Source: Streptomyces sp. Tue 6430 (GTDB lineage: Bacteria; Actinomycetota; Actinomycetes; Streptomycetales; Streptomycetaceae). From it: 64,000 bases of DNA. Position 1 is the stretch's first letter. The number at the start of each line of letters is the position of its first letter. Made by a program: the position numbers and the translations under genes. Where the stretch lies: positions 248,001 to 312,000 of the forward strand of contig JAKGSH010000002.1 of NCBI GenBank assembly GCA_021568835.1, given 5' to 3'. The notes below the pieces were generated by a model that ran no database searches, was not told the DNA's origin, and saw nothing but the letters and a program-made list of their open reading frames with translations. Of the stretch, positions 20,044 through 28,761 are shown piece by piece.

Positions 20044-21191
20044 ATGGTCACCGTCGAAGGAACGAGTACGGCCCGGTTCGAACCGGTCCGAGCGGCACTG
20101 GAAGCGAACCTCGCGTCCGGTGAGGAACTGGGGGCGTCGATCGCCGTCGACGTCGACGGCGTCATGGAGGTGGACCTCTGGGGCGGGCACGCCGACGAGG
20201 CACGCACCGTCGCGTGGCACCGGGACACCGTGGTCGGCCTGTGGTCGACCACCAAGACCCTCAGCAGCCTGGCGGCCCTCGTCCTCGTCGACCGCGGAGC
20301 GCTGGACCTCCACCGCCCGGTCGCCCATTACTGGCCCGAGTTCGCCGCCCGGGGCAAGCAGGACATCGAGGTGCGGCACGTCCTGGCCCACACCTCGGGC
20401 TCTCCGGCTGGCAGCAGCCCTTCACCATGGACGACCTGTACGACTGGCCGACGGCGAGCGCCCGACTGGCCGACCAGGCGCCCTGGTGGGAGCCGGGGAG
20501 CGCCTCGGGCTACCACATGCAGACCCAGGGACAGCTCGTGGGCGAACTCGTCCGGAGGGTCAGCGGCCGCACCCTGACGGCGTTCGTCGACACCGAGATC
20601 GCGCGGCCCCTGGACGCCGACGTCCAGATCGGCGCGCGGGAGGCCGACTGGCCGCGCATCGCCCCGCTGGTGTCGCCGTCGCCGCCCTCCGCACCGCCGG
20701 CCGGCCTCGATCCCGAGACGGTCTTCACCAGGACGCTGCTCGGCAGTCCCGCCCGCGACGAACACGTCGACACCCCGCGGTGGCGCCGCGCCGAACTCGC
20801 GGCCGTCAACGGGCACGGCAACGCACGGGGCATGGCCCGCGCCCTCTCCGTGATCTCCCGACGCGGCGAGGCGAACGGCGTGCGGCTGCTGTCCCCTGAC
20901 ACGGTCGACAAGATCTTCGACGTACAGGCCGACGGGGTCGACCTGTTCCTGGGCGTTCCCGTGCGCTGGGGCATCGGCTACGCGCTCGCCGACCCCAGGA
21001 CGATGCCCCACATGCCCACCGGAACGATCTGCTTCTGGGTCGGCTGGGGCGGCTCGATCGTCCTGATGGACCTCGACCGGCGCATCACGTTCGCGTACAC
21101 GATGAACCGCCTCGGCGAGGGGATCCTCGGCTCGCAGCGCACGCACGACTACCTCAGGCACGTCTACGAAGCTCTCGACGCCGCCGCCTGA
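20044..21191 (+). CDS. Beta-lactamase-family serine hydrolase (one-base frameshift in this sequence)
   Basis: The repaired gene has 383 codons. It has the class C beta-lactamase/esterase fold: the nucleophile Ser in the SxxK motif VVGLWSTTKTLSSLA, a Tyr motif equivalent in ASGYHMQTQGQLVGEL, and a C-terminal GTICFWVGWGGS in place of the KTG box. These enzymes are usually esterases or peptidases, not antibiotic-degrading. No leader is present, so it is likely cytoplasmic. The frame breaks near 20400; one added G in TCGGG restores HTSGLSGW. The ATG at 20044 follows a probable GGAACGTC. A strong hairpin ends the gene. Confidence 0.85.
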
Positions 21192-21194
21192 AAC

Positions 21195-21239
21195 CCGCCT
21201 GCCCGCCGCCCCGTTCGTGCCGGGGCGGCGGGCAGGCGG
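21195..21239 (+). terminator. 19-bp hairpin after the serine hydrolase
   Basis: CCGCCTGCCCGCCGCCCCG pairs perfectly with the right arm around a 7-base loop (TTCGTGC), immediately after the stop codon. This is one of the strongest terminators in the window. Confidence 0.85.
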
Positions 21240-21548
21240 AACCCGTGCGGACGGTGCCGCAGGGGACGGACCGACCCTGTGCGGCGCGCCCGTGCCGGCC
21301 GTGCGCCGCACCCGATGTCCGAGCGCGGCGCATGGCAGGTTGCCGGGGCCGGCCGGCAGGCCAGGAGTTGCCGTCAAATGTCACGCCCACATCAGGAGCG
21401 AGGCGAGGGCGACGGCTGCTTGGTACGACTCGGCGGTCTTGTCGTCGCGAGGGCCGACTCTGCGGTGGGGAGAACCACGACCTCGCCGTCCAGCCCTGCC
21501 GACCCCCGGACGGACGTGCTCAGTTCGCTCGTCGCTACAGTGCGTCTC
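21240..21548. other. Gene-free stretch before the Pro-rich membrane protein
   Basis: About 310 bases without a supported gene. Its right end must carry the promoter of the gene at 21549. No motif stands out. Confidence 0.4.
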
Positions 21549-22154
21549 ATGTCGAACACCCAACCCGCGGAGCCCGGCCCGCAGGGCCCGTACTGGCCGC
21601 CCCAGCCCCCGGCGCAGCAGGCTCCGAACACCCCTTCCGGCCCCCCACAGCCCCAGGCCGCGTACGGGCCCGGACCTTATGCTCCCCCCGGTCCTCACGG
21701 CGCTCCCGGACCGTACGGGCCGGGGACGTGGGGCCAGCACCCCCAACCGTTCACTCCGCCCTTCCCGCTCACCATGCCCGCCTCCGTGCGGAGCGCGCAG
21801 GTGGTGAACTTCGCCATCGCGGGGCTCGGAGTGCTGCTCACCGTCGGCGTGGGTGCCATGGCCGGCGCAGAGGCCGCCGGGCGTTCCTTCGCGGGGTATC
21901 TGACGGCGCTCGTGCTCTGCGTCCTCGCATTCCGCTACCCGAAGGCGGGCAACGGCGTCCGGGTCGCATCCGTCGTGCTGGCCGTCCTGCAGATCCTCGC
22001 CGGCATGGGCGCCGCGGCGAACCACAACCCCGGTGGCATCATTCCGCTCGGCGGTGCCATCACCGTAGTCGTGCTGCTCACTCAGCGCTCGGCGATCCAG
22101 TGGTTCGGGCGACCCCGTACGCCCGGCGCACCGCCGCAGCCGCCGTACGCCTGA
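21549..22154 (+). CDS. Pro/Gly/Tyr-rich membrane protein of unknown function
   Basis: The 201-residue protein begins with about 80 residues of low-complexity Pro/Gly/Gln/Tyr (for example QPPAQQAPNTPSGPPQPQ), then three to four hydrophobic segments: VNFAIAGLGVLLTVGVGAMA, YLTALVLCVLAFRYP, VASVVLAVLQILAGMGAAA, and IIPLGGAITVVVLL. The C-terminus is again Pro-rich. Streptomyces membrane proteins of this build are common and mostly uncharacterised; the disordered N-terminus may bind SH3-like or peptidoglycan-associated partners. The ATG at 21549 is chosen because the low-complexity tail begins there. It stands alone. Confidence 0.7.
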   Translation: MSNTQPAEPGPQGPYWPPQPPAQQAPNTPSGPPQPQAAYGPGPYAPPGPHGAPGPYGPGTWGQHPQPFTPPFPLTMPASVRSAQVVNFAIAGLGVLLTVGVGAMAGAEAAGRSFAGYLTALVLCVLAFRYPKAGNGVRVASVVLAVLQILAGMGAAANHNPGGIIPLGGAITVVVLLTQRSAIQWFGRPRTPGAPPQPPYA

Positions 22155-22718
22155 CACCTGCTCACGTCCGTGCGTACGTGCACGAGGGGCCGGTGCCTCC
22201 GAGGTCAAGCGGAGTGATGCGGGCACCGTTCGCAGCTGTCCGGGCGGTATGCCGTAGCTGTCGGAGTCGCGCTTCTCGTGGGTCTGGTGGAGGACGGCGG
22301 CACGCCCGGGCAGCCCAAGCGTGACAGTTGCCGCAGAAGTGGACCTGCCGTCACCAAGGTCTCTGGTGAATGTCGGCGGTACCTGGAGGGAAACGAACGC
22401 AGGCCGCTGACCGCATGGTCGAGCCGGCGGTTCTTCCCCTGAACGCCGGTGAAGTGAACAGAGCCGGCGAATACGTGCCGAGGGAACCGCGGTCGCTGGA
22501 TCCCACGGTGCGCGCGGACGTCCTGCGCGTGCACCGCGTCTGTCGTGCCGTTCTGGACGTGTGTCCGGATTTCGCCGGCCGGCCATGGTCTCCCGCCGTG
22601 CATTCGGGTGGCTTTCCCGGAACAGCGGGTGCGGGGCGAAGCTGCGGGTAGGCGCGTGGCAGTGCCCGGGGAAAGGGCACGGTGGAGGGAGTCGGGACAA
22701 GACGGGGGTGTGTTTTCC
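22155..22718. other. 560-base gap
   Basis: No gene is supported on either strand. The base composition is ordinary for the region. Its right end carries the promoter and GGGGG-type ribosome site of the STAS protein. Confidence 0.4.
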
Positions 22719-23108
22719 ATGCTCACTGTGCGGACACGGCACCAGGACACGGTGGTCGTCGAGTTGCCGGAGCAGGTCGACCACGACAACGCCTCGCTCA
22801 TCGGTGCTCAGTGCGAGGGCCTGGTCGGGCGGGGCTGTGTCACTCTGGTGCTGGACGCCTCCCGGGTGGAGTACCTCGACTCCTCGGGCGTCAGCATGAT
22901 CATCATGCTGTCGCGCGTGGTCGGCGCTCATGCCGGGACCCTGCGCGTCGCCGCTTTCCGTGCCCACTACCGGAAGGTGTGGCGCATTCTCGGTCTCGAT
23001 TCGCTGTTCCCCGTTTTCCCGACGGTGCACGCCGCTCTCCATGCCCCGGGCCGAGCGGCTGGGGAGGGGCACCCGAGCCGTTCGGCTGTGCCCGAGGCTC
23101 CTGTGTGA
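22719..23108 (+). CDS. STAS-domain protein (anti-sigma factor antagonist-like)
   Basis: The 129-residue protein has one STAS domain. The key strand and helix are LVLDASRVEYLDSSGVSMII, which contains the DSSG motif in which the Ser after Asp is phosphorylated by an anti-sigma kinase in SpoIIAA/RsbV proteins. The rest (GLVGRGCVTL, HAGTLRVAAF) fits the fold. It probably switches a partner between sigma factors, but no kinase gene is adjacent. The ATG at 22719 follows GACGGGGGTG. The C-terminal tail of about 20 residues is disordered. Confidence 0.85.
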   Translation: MLTVRTRHQDTVVVELPEQVDHDNASLIGAQCEGLVGRGCVTLVLDASRVEYLDSSGVSMIIMLSRVVGAHAGTLRVAAFRAHYRKVWRILGLDSLFPVFPTVHAALHAPGRAAGEGHPSRSAVPEAPV

Positions 23109-23598
23109 GCACACCGGTGGTGAGCGGGGCTCCCGGGCCTGTCGCGTTCCGGATGACCGGTCGGGGCCGTGTCGTGGCCCGGTGTCGTCGAAGAGCCGTC
23201 CCCGGGTCGGCCGGGTTCGCGGTACCGGCAGGAGCGAGCGCGCCCTCTTGCGTCCGGCGCCGGCAGGGGGGCGACGGCCGCGGTCCGGGACGGCGCCCAC
23301 CGGCTGATCTCGCCCTGCATCCGCAGCAGCGGAGCGAAGTGCGTCTCGTGGTACAGCCTGCCGCCCACGGTCGGCAGGTCGGTCAGGAAACTCGTGCAGG
23401 CGATGGCGCCGACGCCGACGGCGCGGTCCGCGTCGATGCCGGTCCGCGCCGGGCGCCACCACGCCCTGCCGTACTGCGCCAGGCCGCCCGGGCCGCCGCC
23501 GGACTCGTCGGCACCGCGTCACCGACGTCGGCGCCGGCCGGCCCGGGATGCCGCGAGGGAGATCGCTGCACGTCTGCGCTGGAACGGGGCGCCGGACC
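23109..23598. other. 490-base gap between the STAS and ArsR genes
   Basis: I find no intact gene. On the minus strand one frame reads IACTSFLTDLPTVGGRLYHE with nothing to match that I recognise; it lacks start and stop signals and the reading frame changes on both sides. It may be a relic of another gene from the former ars region. Confidence 0.4.
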
Positions 23599-23976
23599 TC
23601 AGACGGCGGTCGGCGCCATGGTCAGCAGCCTGCCCATCGCCGCCAGCACCGAGGGCTCCACCCGGTAGTACACCCAGGTGCCGCGCCGCTCGGAGGTGAG
23701 CAGCCCGGCCTCCCTGAGCTTCTTCAGGTGGTGGGAGACGGTCGGCTGGGAGACGCCGACGTCGGAGATGTCGCACACGCACGCCTCGCCGCCCTCGTGC
23801 GAGGCCACGGCGGAGAACAGGCGCAGCCGCACCGGGTCGCCCAGTGCCTTGAACATCCGCGCGGCCGTCTCGGCCTCCTCCGCGGTGAACGGACGCTCCG
23901 CCAGCGGCGGGCAGCACGGCGCCGCCGTCCCGGGCGCTTCGGACTCGGACAGCGGCAGCACCTTCGTATTCGACAT
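23599..23976 (-). CDS. arsR: ArsR/SmtB-family metalloregulator
   Basis: The 125-residue protein is a winged-helix repressor. The DNA-binding core reads CVCDISDVGVSQPTVSHHLK, then GLLTSERRGTWVYYRV. The metal site is the CVC motif in the recognition helix (ACVCDIS), the known As(III) ligand pair of ArsR type I. The start is the ATG at 23976; a longer form would add unconserved residues. Inverted repeats overlap the start codon. It diverges from a truncated flavoenzyme gene. A functional efflux pump or arsenate reductase is not present here. Confidence 0.85.
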   Translation of the reverse strand: MSNTKVLPLSESEAPGTAAPCCPPLAERPFTAEEAETAARMFKALGDPVRLRLFSAVASHEGGEACVCDISDVGVSQPTVSHHLKKLREAGLLTSERRGTWVYYRVEPSVLAAMGRLLTMAPTAV

Positions 23977-23985
23977 ACGTCTATG
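23974..23985. promoter_or_regulatory. ArsR operator candidate over the start codon
   Basis: CATA-CGTC-TATG is a 4-bp inverted repeat that overlaps the arsR start codon. It is followed by TTGACACACGTCG, and together this resembles the AT-rich palindromes bound by ArsR proteins in actinobacteria. Repression by blocking the start region is likely. Confidence 0.4.
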
Positions 23986-24068
23986 TTGACACACGTCGAA
24001 CCAAGGTGGGGGAGTCGTCCGCGGCCGACGGCGCCGGCCGGTGCACGGCGGTCGTCGGTGCCGGCACG

Positions 24069-24650
24069 AAGGCGGTGTGGATCCTGCGCCGCGGCGTCTC
24101 CGACGCCACCTTCGGCGGCGGCGAGGCCGGCCGGCTCCCCGCCCGCGGCGCCCGCGGCCTCGCGGCGAAGGCCGCGGTCGAGAAGGGCCACGCCGACGCG
24201 GTCACCGGCTTCCGCCCCGAGGTGATCGAGCGGGACGGCGACGGCCGCCTGATCCTCCGCGCCGAGGACGGCCGCCGTCTCGACGCGGTGGACGAGGCGA
24301 TCGCGCTGACCGGCTTCCGCCCCGACCTGTCGTTCCTGTCCGAGATCCGCCTCGGCCTGGACGAGCGCCTCCAGGCGCCGGTCGCCCTCGCCCCGCTGAT
24401 CGACTCCAGCCGGCACTCCTGCGGCACCGTCCATCCCCACGGCCACCGTGAACTCGCCCACCCCGAACCGGACATCCACCTCGTCGGCATGAAGTCCTAC
24501 GGCCGCGCCCCCACCTTCCTCGCCATGACCGGCTACGAACAGGTCCGCTCCGTCGTCGTCGTCGCCGTCGCCGCCATCGCCGGCGACCTGGAGGCCGCCG
24601 ACAAGGTCGAACTCACCCTCCCCGAGACCGCGGTCTTCAGCGGGGACGGG
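24069..24650 (+). pseudogene. N-terminally deleted flavin-dependent oxidoreductase of the ars type
   Basis: The frame reads WILRRGVSDATFGGGEAG, then AITGFRPD-like (ALTGFRPDLSFLSEIRLGL), HSCGTVHPHG, and SYGRAPTFLAMTGYEQVRSV, and ends LELTLPETAVFSG-like. These are the C-terminal blocks of a flavin/NAD(P)-binding enzyme (ArsO/thioredoxin-reductase-like) that usually sits in actinobacterial arsenic operons. The N-terminal FAD and NADPH Rossmann halves, about 200 residues, are missing, and no start codon and ribosome site precedes. It is a broken gene next to a live arsR. The C-terminus overlaps no other gene. Confidence 0.65.
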
Positions 24651-24846
24651 GAAACCGGCCGGGGCCGGGGCGGACGCCGGCACCGCGCACGTCACACCGA
24701 CCACCGCGGCAGGACGCCGGACGTCCACGACACCGTCAGAGGTCACCAAGAGCAGGTCTGCGCGCCCGTATCGGGGGCAGGCGGCGATGCATCGGCCCGA
24801 CACCGCGGGCCGACACGCCGTACCGTGCCTACCCATGGGAGACCTG

Positions 24847-26601
24847 ATGCCGACCGCCGCACCGGAAAGACCGGCCGAACTTCCCGGCGAGAGACCGGGA
24901 ACCGACCCGGCCGGCCGCTCGTTCACGCTGCCCCGGGGCACCGGCCGGACCGCCGCCCGCATCGCCGCGCTCACGGTCTGCCAGGGCGCGCTCATGGTGG
25001 GATTCGGGCTGCTCATCACCGGGCCCGCCCGCGGGCTGTGGCCGATGACGGCCGAGGACGACGTCAACGAGGGCCTGGAACACGCCAGGACCGGCACCCT
25101 GACCACCCTGTCCCTCTTCGCGTCGGAGGCCGGCAACACCCTCACGGTGATCGCCGTCACCGTCCTGACGTGCGCGGGACTGCTCCTGATACCCCGTCTG
25201 CCGATGTGGCGCCAGGCCTCCTTCCTCGCCGTCGCCGTGTCGCTCCAGTCGCTGGTCTTCCTGGTCATCACCGAGGCGGTGGACCGCCACCGGCCCGAGG
25301 TGCACCGCCTCGACGCCTCCCCGCCCACCTCCAGCTACACCTCGGGCCACACCGGGGCGGCCACCGCGCTCTACGGCGGACTCGCGGTCCTCGCGCTGTC
25401 CCGGCTCCGCGGGCCGTGGCGGCGGATCGTGGGCGCCGTGCTGCTCGTCGTGCCGGTACTGGTCGCCGTCGCCCGCCTCTACCGGGGCATGCACCACCCC
25501 ACCGACGTCGTCGGCGGGCTGGCCAACGGCAGCCTGTCCCTGCTGATCGTCGGCCGAGCCCTGCTCACCGACGCCACCGTGACCGCGCCGGCCGCGGCGG
25601 GCCCGGAACCGTCCCCGGCGAGCGCGGCAAAGCGCCCGGGCACACCGGAACCGGGCCGCACCGTGGTCGTCTTCAACCCCACGGTGACCACGGAAGCCGA
25701 CCGCGAAGCGCTGCGGCAGGTCCTGGAGGACCACGCTCACCACGCACCGGTGTTCGTCGAGACCACGGCCGAGGATCCGGGCACCGGCCAGACGGCCGGC
25801 GCCCTCGAGGACGGCGCGCAACTGGTGGTGGTCTGCGGCGGTGACGGCACCCTGCGGGCGGCCGCGGACGCCCTGGCCGGCAGCGGCGTACCGCTGGTCG
25901 TCGTGCCCTGCGGCACGGGCAACCTGCTGGCCCGCAACCTCGGACTGCCCCTGACCCCCACCGACGCGCTCGACGCCGCGCTGCGCGGCACCCCCCACCG
26001 CCTCGACCTCGGCCGCATCGAGGGCGACGACCTCCCCGCCACCCACTTCGCCGCCATGTCCGGCGCCGGCCTCGACGCCGCGATCATGGAGAACACCGAC
26101 GACCGCACCAAATCCCTCCTGGGCTGGCCCGCCTACGTGCTGGCCGGCATCGGCACCCTGCGCGCCCCGCGGATGCACCTGACCATCCGGCTCGACGACG
26201 CACCCGCCGTGCGCCGCACGGCCCGCATGGTCCTCATGGGCAACGTCGGGACCGTACAGGGCGGGACCACGCTCCTGCCCGCCGCCCGCCCCGACGACGC
26301 CCGGCTCGATCTGCTGATCCTCGACCCGCGCGGCGTCGCCGGCTGGACGCGCGCGCTGGCGACGCTGGTGCGCGGCGGTGCGAAGCGGCCCCGGCCGTCC
26401 GCCGCGGGCACCACCACGGCACGGGACGGCGACCGGAGCGGCGCACCGGTGGAGTTCCTCACGTTCCGGCGGGCCGAACTGGCCTTCGACACCCCGCAGT
26501 CCCGGGAACTCGACGGTGACCCGGTGGCACCGGGCCGTCGGCTCACCGCCGAGGTCAGGCCCGGCGCGCTGACCGTGCTGCTGCCCGCCGGAGGCCGGTG
26601 A
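24847..26601 (+). CDS. Fusion of PAP2 phosphatase and diacylglycerol kinase
   Basis: The 584-residue protein has five to six membrane segments in residues about 40-250. These carry the PAP2 catalytic pattern: TEAVDRHRPEV, PTSSYTSGHTGAA and RLYRGMHHPTDVVGG, with the His in TSGH as a nucleophile. Residues about 280-580 are a DAGK/sphingosine kinase domain: VVVFNPTV, CGGDGTLRAAADAL (GGDGT loop), PCGTGNLLARNLGLP, and a C-terminal beta sandwich. One protein would thus both phosphorylate and dephosphorylate lipids, or couple lipid recycling steps. I start at the ATG 24847 because GGGAG lies 5 bases upstream. It begins a three-gene operon. Confidence 0.88.
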   Translation: MPTAAPERPAELPGERPGTDPAGRSFTLPRGTGRTAARIAALTVCQGALMVGFGLLITGPARGLWPMTAEDDVNEGLEHARTGTLTTLSLFASEAGNTLTVIAVTVLTCAGLLLIPRLPMWRQASFLAVAVSLQSLVFLVITEAVDRHRPEVHRLDASPPTSSYTSGHTGAATALYGGLAVLALSRLRGPWRRIVGAVLLVVPVLVAVARLYRGMHHPTDVVGGLANGSLSLLIVGRALLTDATVTAPAAAGPEPSPASAAKRPGTPEPGRTVVVFNPTVTTEADREALRQVLEDHAHHAPVFVETTAEDPGTGQTAGALEDGAQLVVVCGGDGTLRAAADALAGSGVPLVVVPCGTGNLLARNLGLPLTPTDALDAALRGTPHRLDLGRIEGDDLPATHFAAMSGAGLDAAIMENTDDRTKSLLGWPAYVLAGIGTLRAPRMHLTIRLDDAPAVRRTARMVLMGNVGTVQGGTTLLPAARPDDARLDLLILDPRGVAGWTRALATLVRGGAKRPRPSAAGTTTARDGDRSGAPVEFLTFRRAELAFDTPQSRELDGDPVAPGRRLTAEVRPGALTVLLPAGGR

Positions 26602-26602
26602 C

Positions 26603-27556
26603 ATGGGCACCGCGACCAAGGTCCCCGAGACCCGCGACATGACCGGCGACGAACTGTCCGCCGACGAGGCGCTCGCCTCGCTGCGCCGCTACGGCCGCTG
26701 GCCCCTGCTGCGGGACGCCTTCATGCGCTTCCGCTACGCCGACGGCTTCACCCACTCCCGCGCGCTCGCCCTGCAGACCGTCCTGTCGGTGGTCCCGCTG
26801 GCCATCGCCTTCGTCGGACTCTCCACCACGCTGCACACCGAGAACATCGGCCGCGTCGTCGAACTGACGATCCACCGGCTCGCCGAGGGCCCCAGCGCCG
26901 ACGTGGTCGACGACGCGCTGGACCGCAGCCGCCGCACGGCCGGCGACGGCGCGAAGGTCGCGCTCTGGTTCGGCCTGATCTTCTCCCTGGCCAACACCAC
27001 CACCGCGATGTGCCAGGTGGAGCGCGGCGCCAACCGCATCTACGGCAACGAACGCGACCGCCCCTTCGCGTACAAGTACCTGCGCGGCCTGGTGATGTCC
27101 CTCAGCGCCGGACTGCCCCTCGGACTCGGCTTCATCGTCATGGTGGCCGGCGGTGACCTCGCCTCCGCGGTGGTGACCGTCTACCGGCTCGACGAAGACG
27201 CCCGGACCGCCTGGGAGATACTGCGCTGGCCCTTCGGGCTGCTCCTCGCACTCATCTCGGCCAGCGTGATCTTCCGCAGGTCACCCCGCCGCAAACAGCC
27301 CGGTTACACCTGGCTGGCCTTCGGCGCCGCCGTGTACCTGGTGCTGTGGACGGCACTGACCTGGCTGCTGAGCCTGTACCTGCGGATCAGCGGCTCCTTC
27401 GACACGGTCTACGGCCCGCTCAGCGCCTTCATGTCCCTGCTGCTGTGGGCCTACCTGACCTCCATCGCCCTCTTCCTCGGGCTGGCGTTCGCCGCGCAGC
27501 TGGAGGCCGCGCGGGCCCTGCGCCCCGACCCGATCGAACCCGACCCTGGAGTCTGA
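26603..27556 (+). CDS. YihY/BrkB-family membrane protein
   Basis: The 317-residue protein has six hydrophobic segments after a charged N-terminal region of 70 residues. YihY-type patterns are visible: ALALQTVLSVVPLAIAFVGL, NTTTAMCQVERGANRIYG, and GPLSAFMSLLLWAYLTSIAL. The family was once called ribonuclease BN by mistake, and its members are envelope proteins of unclear function. The ATG at 26603 is 1 base after the stop of the preceding PAP2-DAGK gene, so the two are probably translationally coupled. The next gene (PAP2) follows by 2 bases. The operon suggests a lipid or envelope role. Confidence 0.85.
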   Translation: MGTATKVPETRDMTGDELSADEALASLRRYGRWPLLRDAFMRFRYADGFTHSRALALQTVLSVVPLAIAFVGLSTTLHTENIGRVVELTIHRLAEGPSADVVDDALDRSRRTAGDGAKVALWFGLIFSLANTTTAMCQVERGANRIYGNERDRPFAYKYLRGLVMSLSAGLPLGLGFIVMVAGGDLASAVVTVYRLDEDARTAWEILRWPFGLLLALISASVIFRRSPRRKQPGYTWLAFGAAVYLVLWTALTWLLSLYLRISGSFDTVYGPLSAFMSLLLWAYLTSIALFLGLAFAAQLEAARALRPDPIEPDPGV

Positions 27557-27558
27557 AC

Positions 27559-28329
27559 ATGGTGGTGCGAGCCACGGTCCTGCACCTTCGAGACCGTCGC
27601 CGTCGGGCGGCCGACCGCAGATTCGGCGCCCGCCTGCTGGGAGCGGCCCTCGTCGCCGCCGTCGCCGCGGTGCCCTTCGCCCTGCTGCTGGTCCTCGTCG
27701 AGGGCCACTGGCAGCCGCTGCGCCGCCTGGACGCGGGCGCCGCCCAGCGACTGCACCACACGGCCGTGACACATCCGGCGTGGACCGGCGTCCTGCGCTT
27801 CCTGTCCGACTGGGTCTGGGACCCGGCCGTCCTGCGCACGGCCGTCGCGCTGCTGACCATCTGGCTGCTGTACCGCAGGGCCTGGCGGCTGGCCGCCTGG
27901 TCCGCCGTGACGGCCGTGGCCGGCGGGCTGATCGGGCTGCTGGTCAAGACGGTCGTCGAGCGGGCCAGGCCCTCCCTGGAGGATCCGGTGGCGCACGCGC
28001 CGGGCTTCTCCTTCCCGTCGGGCCACGCGATGACGGCCACCACGTCGTTCGCCGTCCTGCTGCTTGTCCTGCTGCCCCTGGTACCGCGCGCCTGGCGGCC
28101 CCTGTGCTGGTGCGTCGCGGTGGTGTCGGTGATCGGGGTCGGCTTCACCCGGGTCGCGCTCGGCGTGCACTGGTTCAGCGACGTGGTGGGCGGCTGGCTG
28201 CTCGGCCTGGCCGTCGTCACCCTCACCGCCTGGGCCTTCGAGGCCTGGCGCGCCGAGGCCGGCCGGGCCCGCGCCGAGGTGAGCGACGGACTGGAGCCCG
28301 AACTCGTCGACGCCCACCCCGAGCCCTGA
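27559..28329 (+). CDS. PAP2-family phosphatase
   Basis: The 256-residue membrane protein has five to six helices and a complete PAP2 motif set: KTVVERARPSLEDP (motif 1), FSFPSGHAMTATTSFAVLLL (motif 2), and GFTRVALGVHWFSDVVGGWL (motif 3). The His residues in PSGH and GVHW form the active site. It probably removes phosphate from undecaprenyl or phosphatidyl lipids on the outer face. It follows the YihY gene by 2 bases, with ribosome site CTGGAG in its predecessor's end. This is the last gene of the lipid operon. Confidence 0.9.
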   Translation: MVVRATVLHLRDRRRRAADRRFGARLLGAALVAAVAAVPFALLLVLVEGHWQPLRRLDAGAAQRLHHTAVTHPAWTGVLRFLSDWVWDPAVLRTAVALLTIWLLYRRAWRLAAWSAVTAVAGGLIGLLVKTVVERARPSLEDPVAHAPGFSFPSGHAMTATTSFAVLLLVLLPLVPRAWRPLCWCVAVVSVIGVGFTRVALGVHWFSDVVGGWLLGLAVVTLTAWAFEAWRAEAGRARAEVSDGLEPELVDAHPEP

Positions 28330-28761
28330 CCGACGCCGGACAACCCGCCGGTCCCTTCGCCGCACACCCCGCCCTCTCACCCCTGTACGGACCATGACAG
28401 AAGAAAGAAGAAAGGGGGGCAGGGGAGGGGCAGAGGGCAGGAGAGGCCACCGGCCCAGACACGGCCCTCAGCCGCCCGACCCCCGGGCCGACCGAACGGT
28501 CCGCCCCCCGGAGCCGACCGAACGGCCCGCCCCCGGCCGACCCCCGCCCGGCGAACGGCCCCACCCCGGGCCGACTGGCCCGGCCCTGAAGCGCGACATA
28601 GCCTGGGATGACCATCCCAGACCCCGCCCGCAACGGCCTCTTCCCCCGGCCCCCGCCCGGCCCCGCCGGCCCGGGCCGCCTCCTCCTCGACGCCCGGGCA
28701 TACCCCCTGCGCCGCGGGGTACCCGGCGGCGATCCCCCGTCCTCCCCCGGAAGGACCTCCC
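28330..28761. other. 430-base gap before the flavohemoprotein gene
   Basis: No gene is supported. A purine-rich run (GAAGAAAGAAGAAAGGGGGG) lies near 28400. The right part holds the palindrome at 28603 and the GGAAGGA ribosome site of the flavohemoprotein. Confidence 0.4.
28603..28620. promoter_or_regulatory. Palindrome before the flavohemoprotein gene
   Basis: CTGGGATG-AC-CATCCCAG is an 8-bp perfect inverted repeat with a 2-base centre, about 140 bases upstream of the start and just after GACATA, a possible -10 element. It does not look like known NsrR sites, so it may bind another regulator. Confidence 0.45.

Noticed and set aside
23200..23580. Minus-strand gene beside arsR
   Set aside because: One frame has a sensible-looking stretch (TDLPTVGGRLYHETHF), but there is no start or stop context and I recognise no family.
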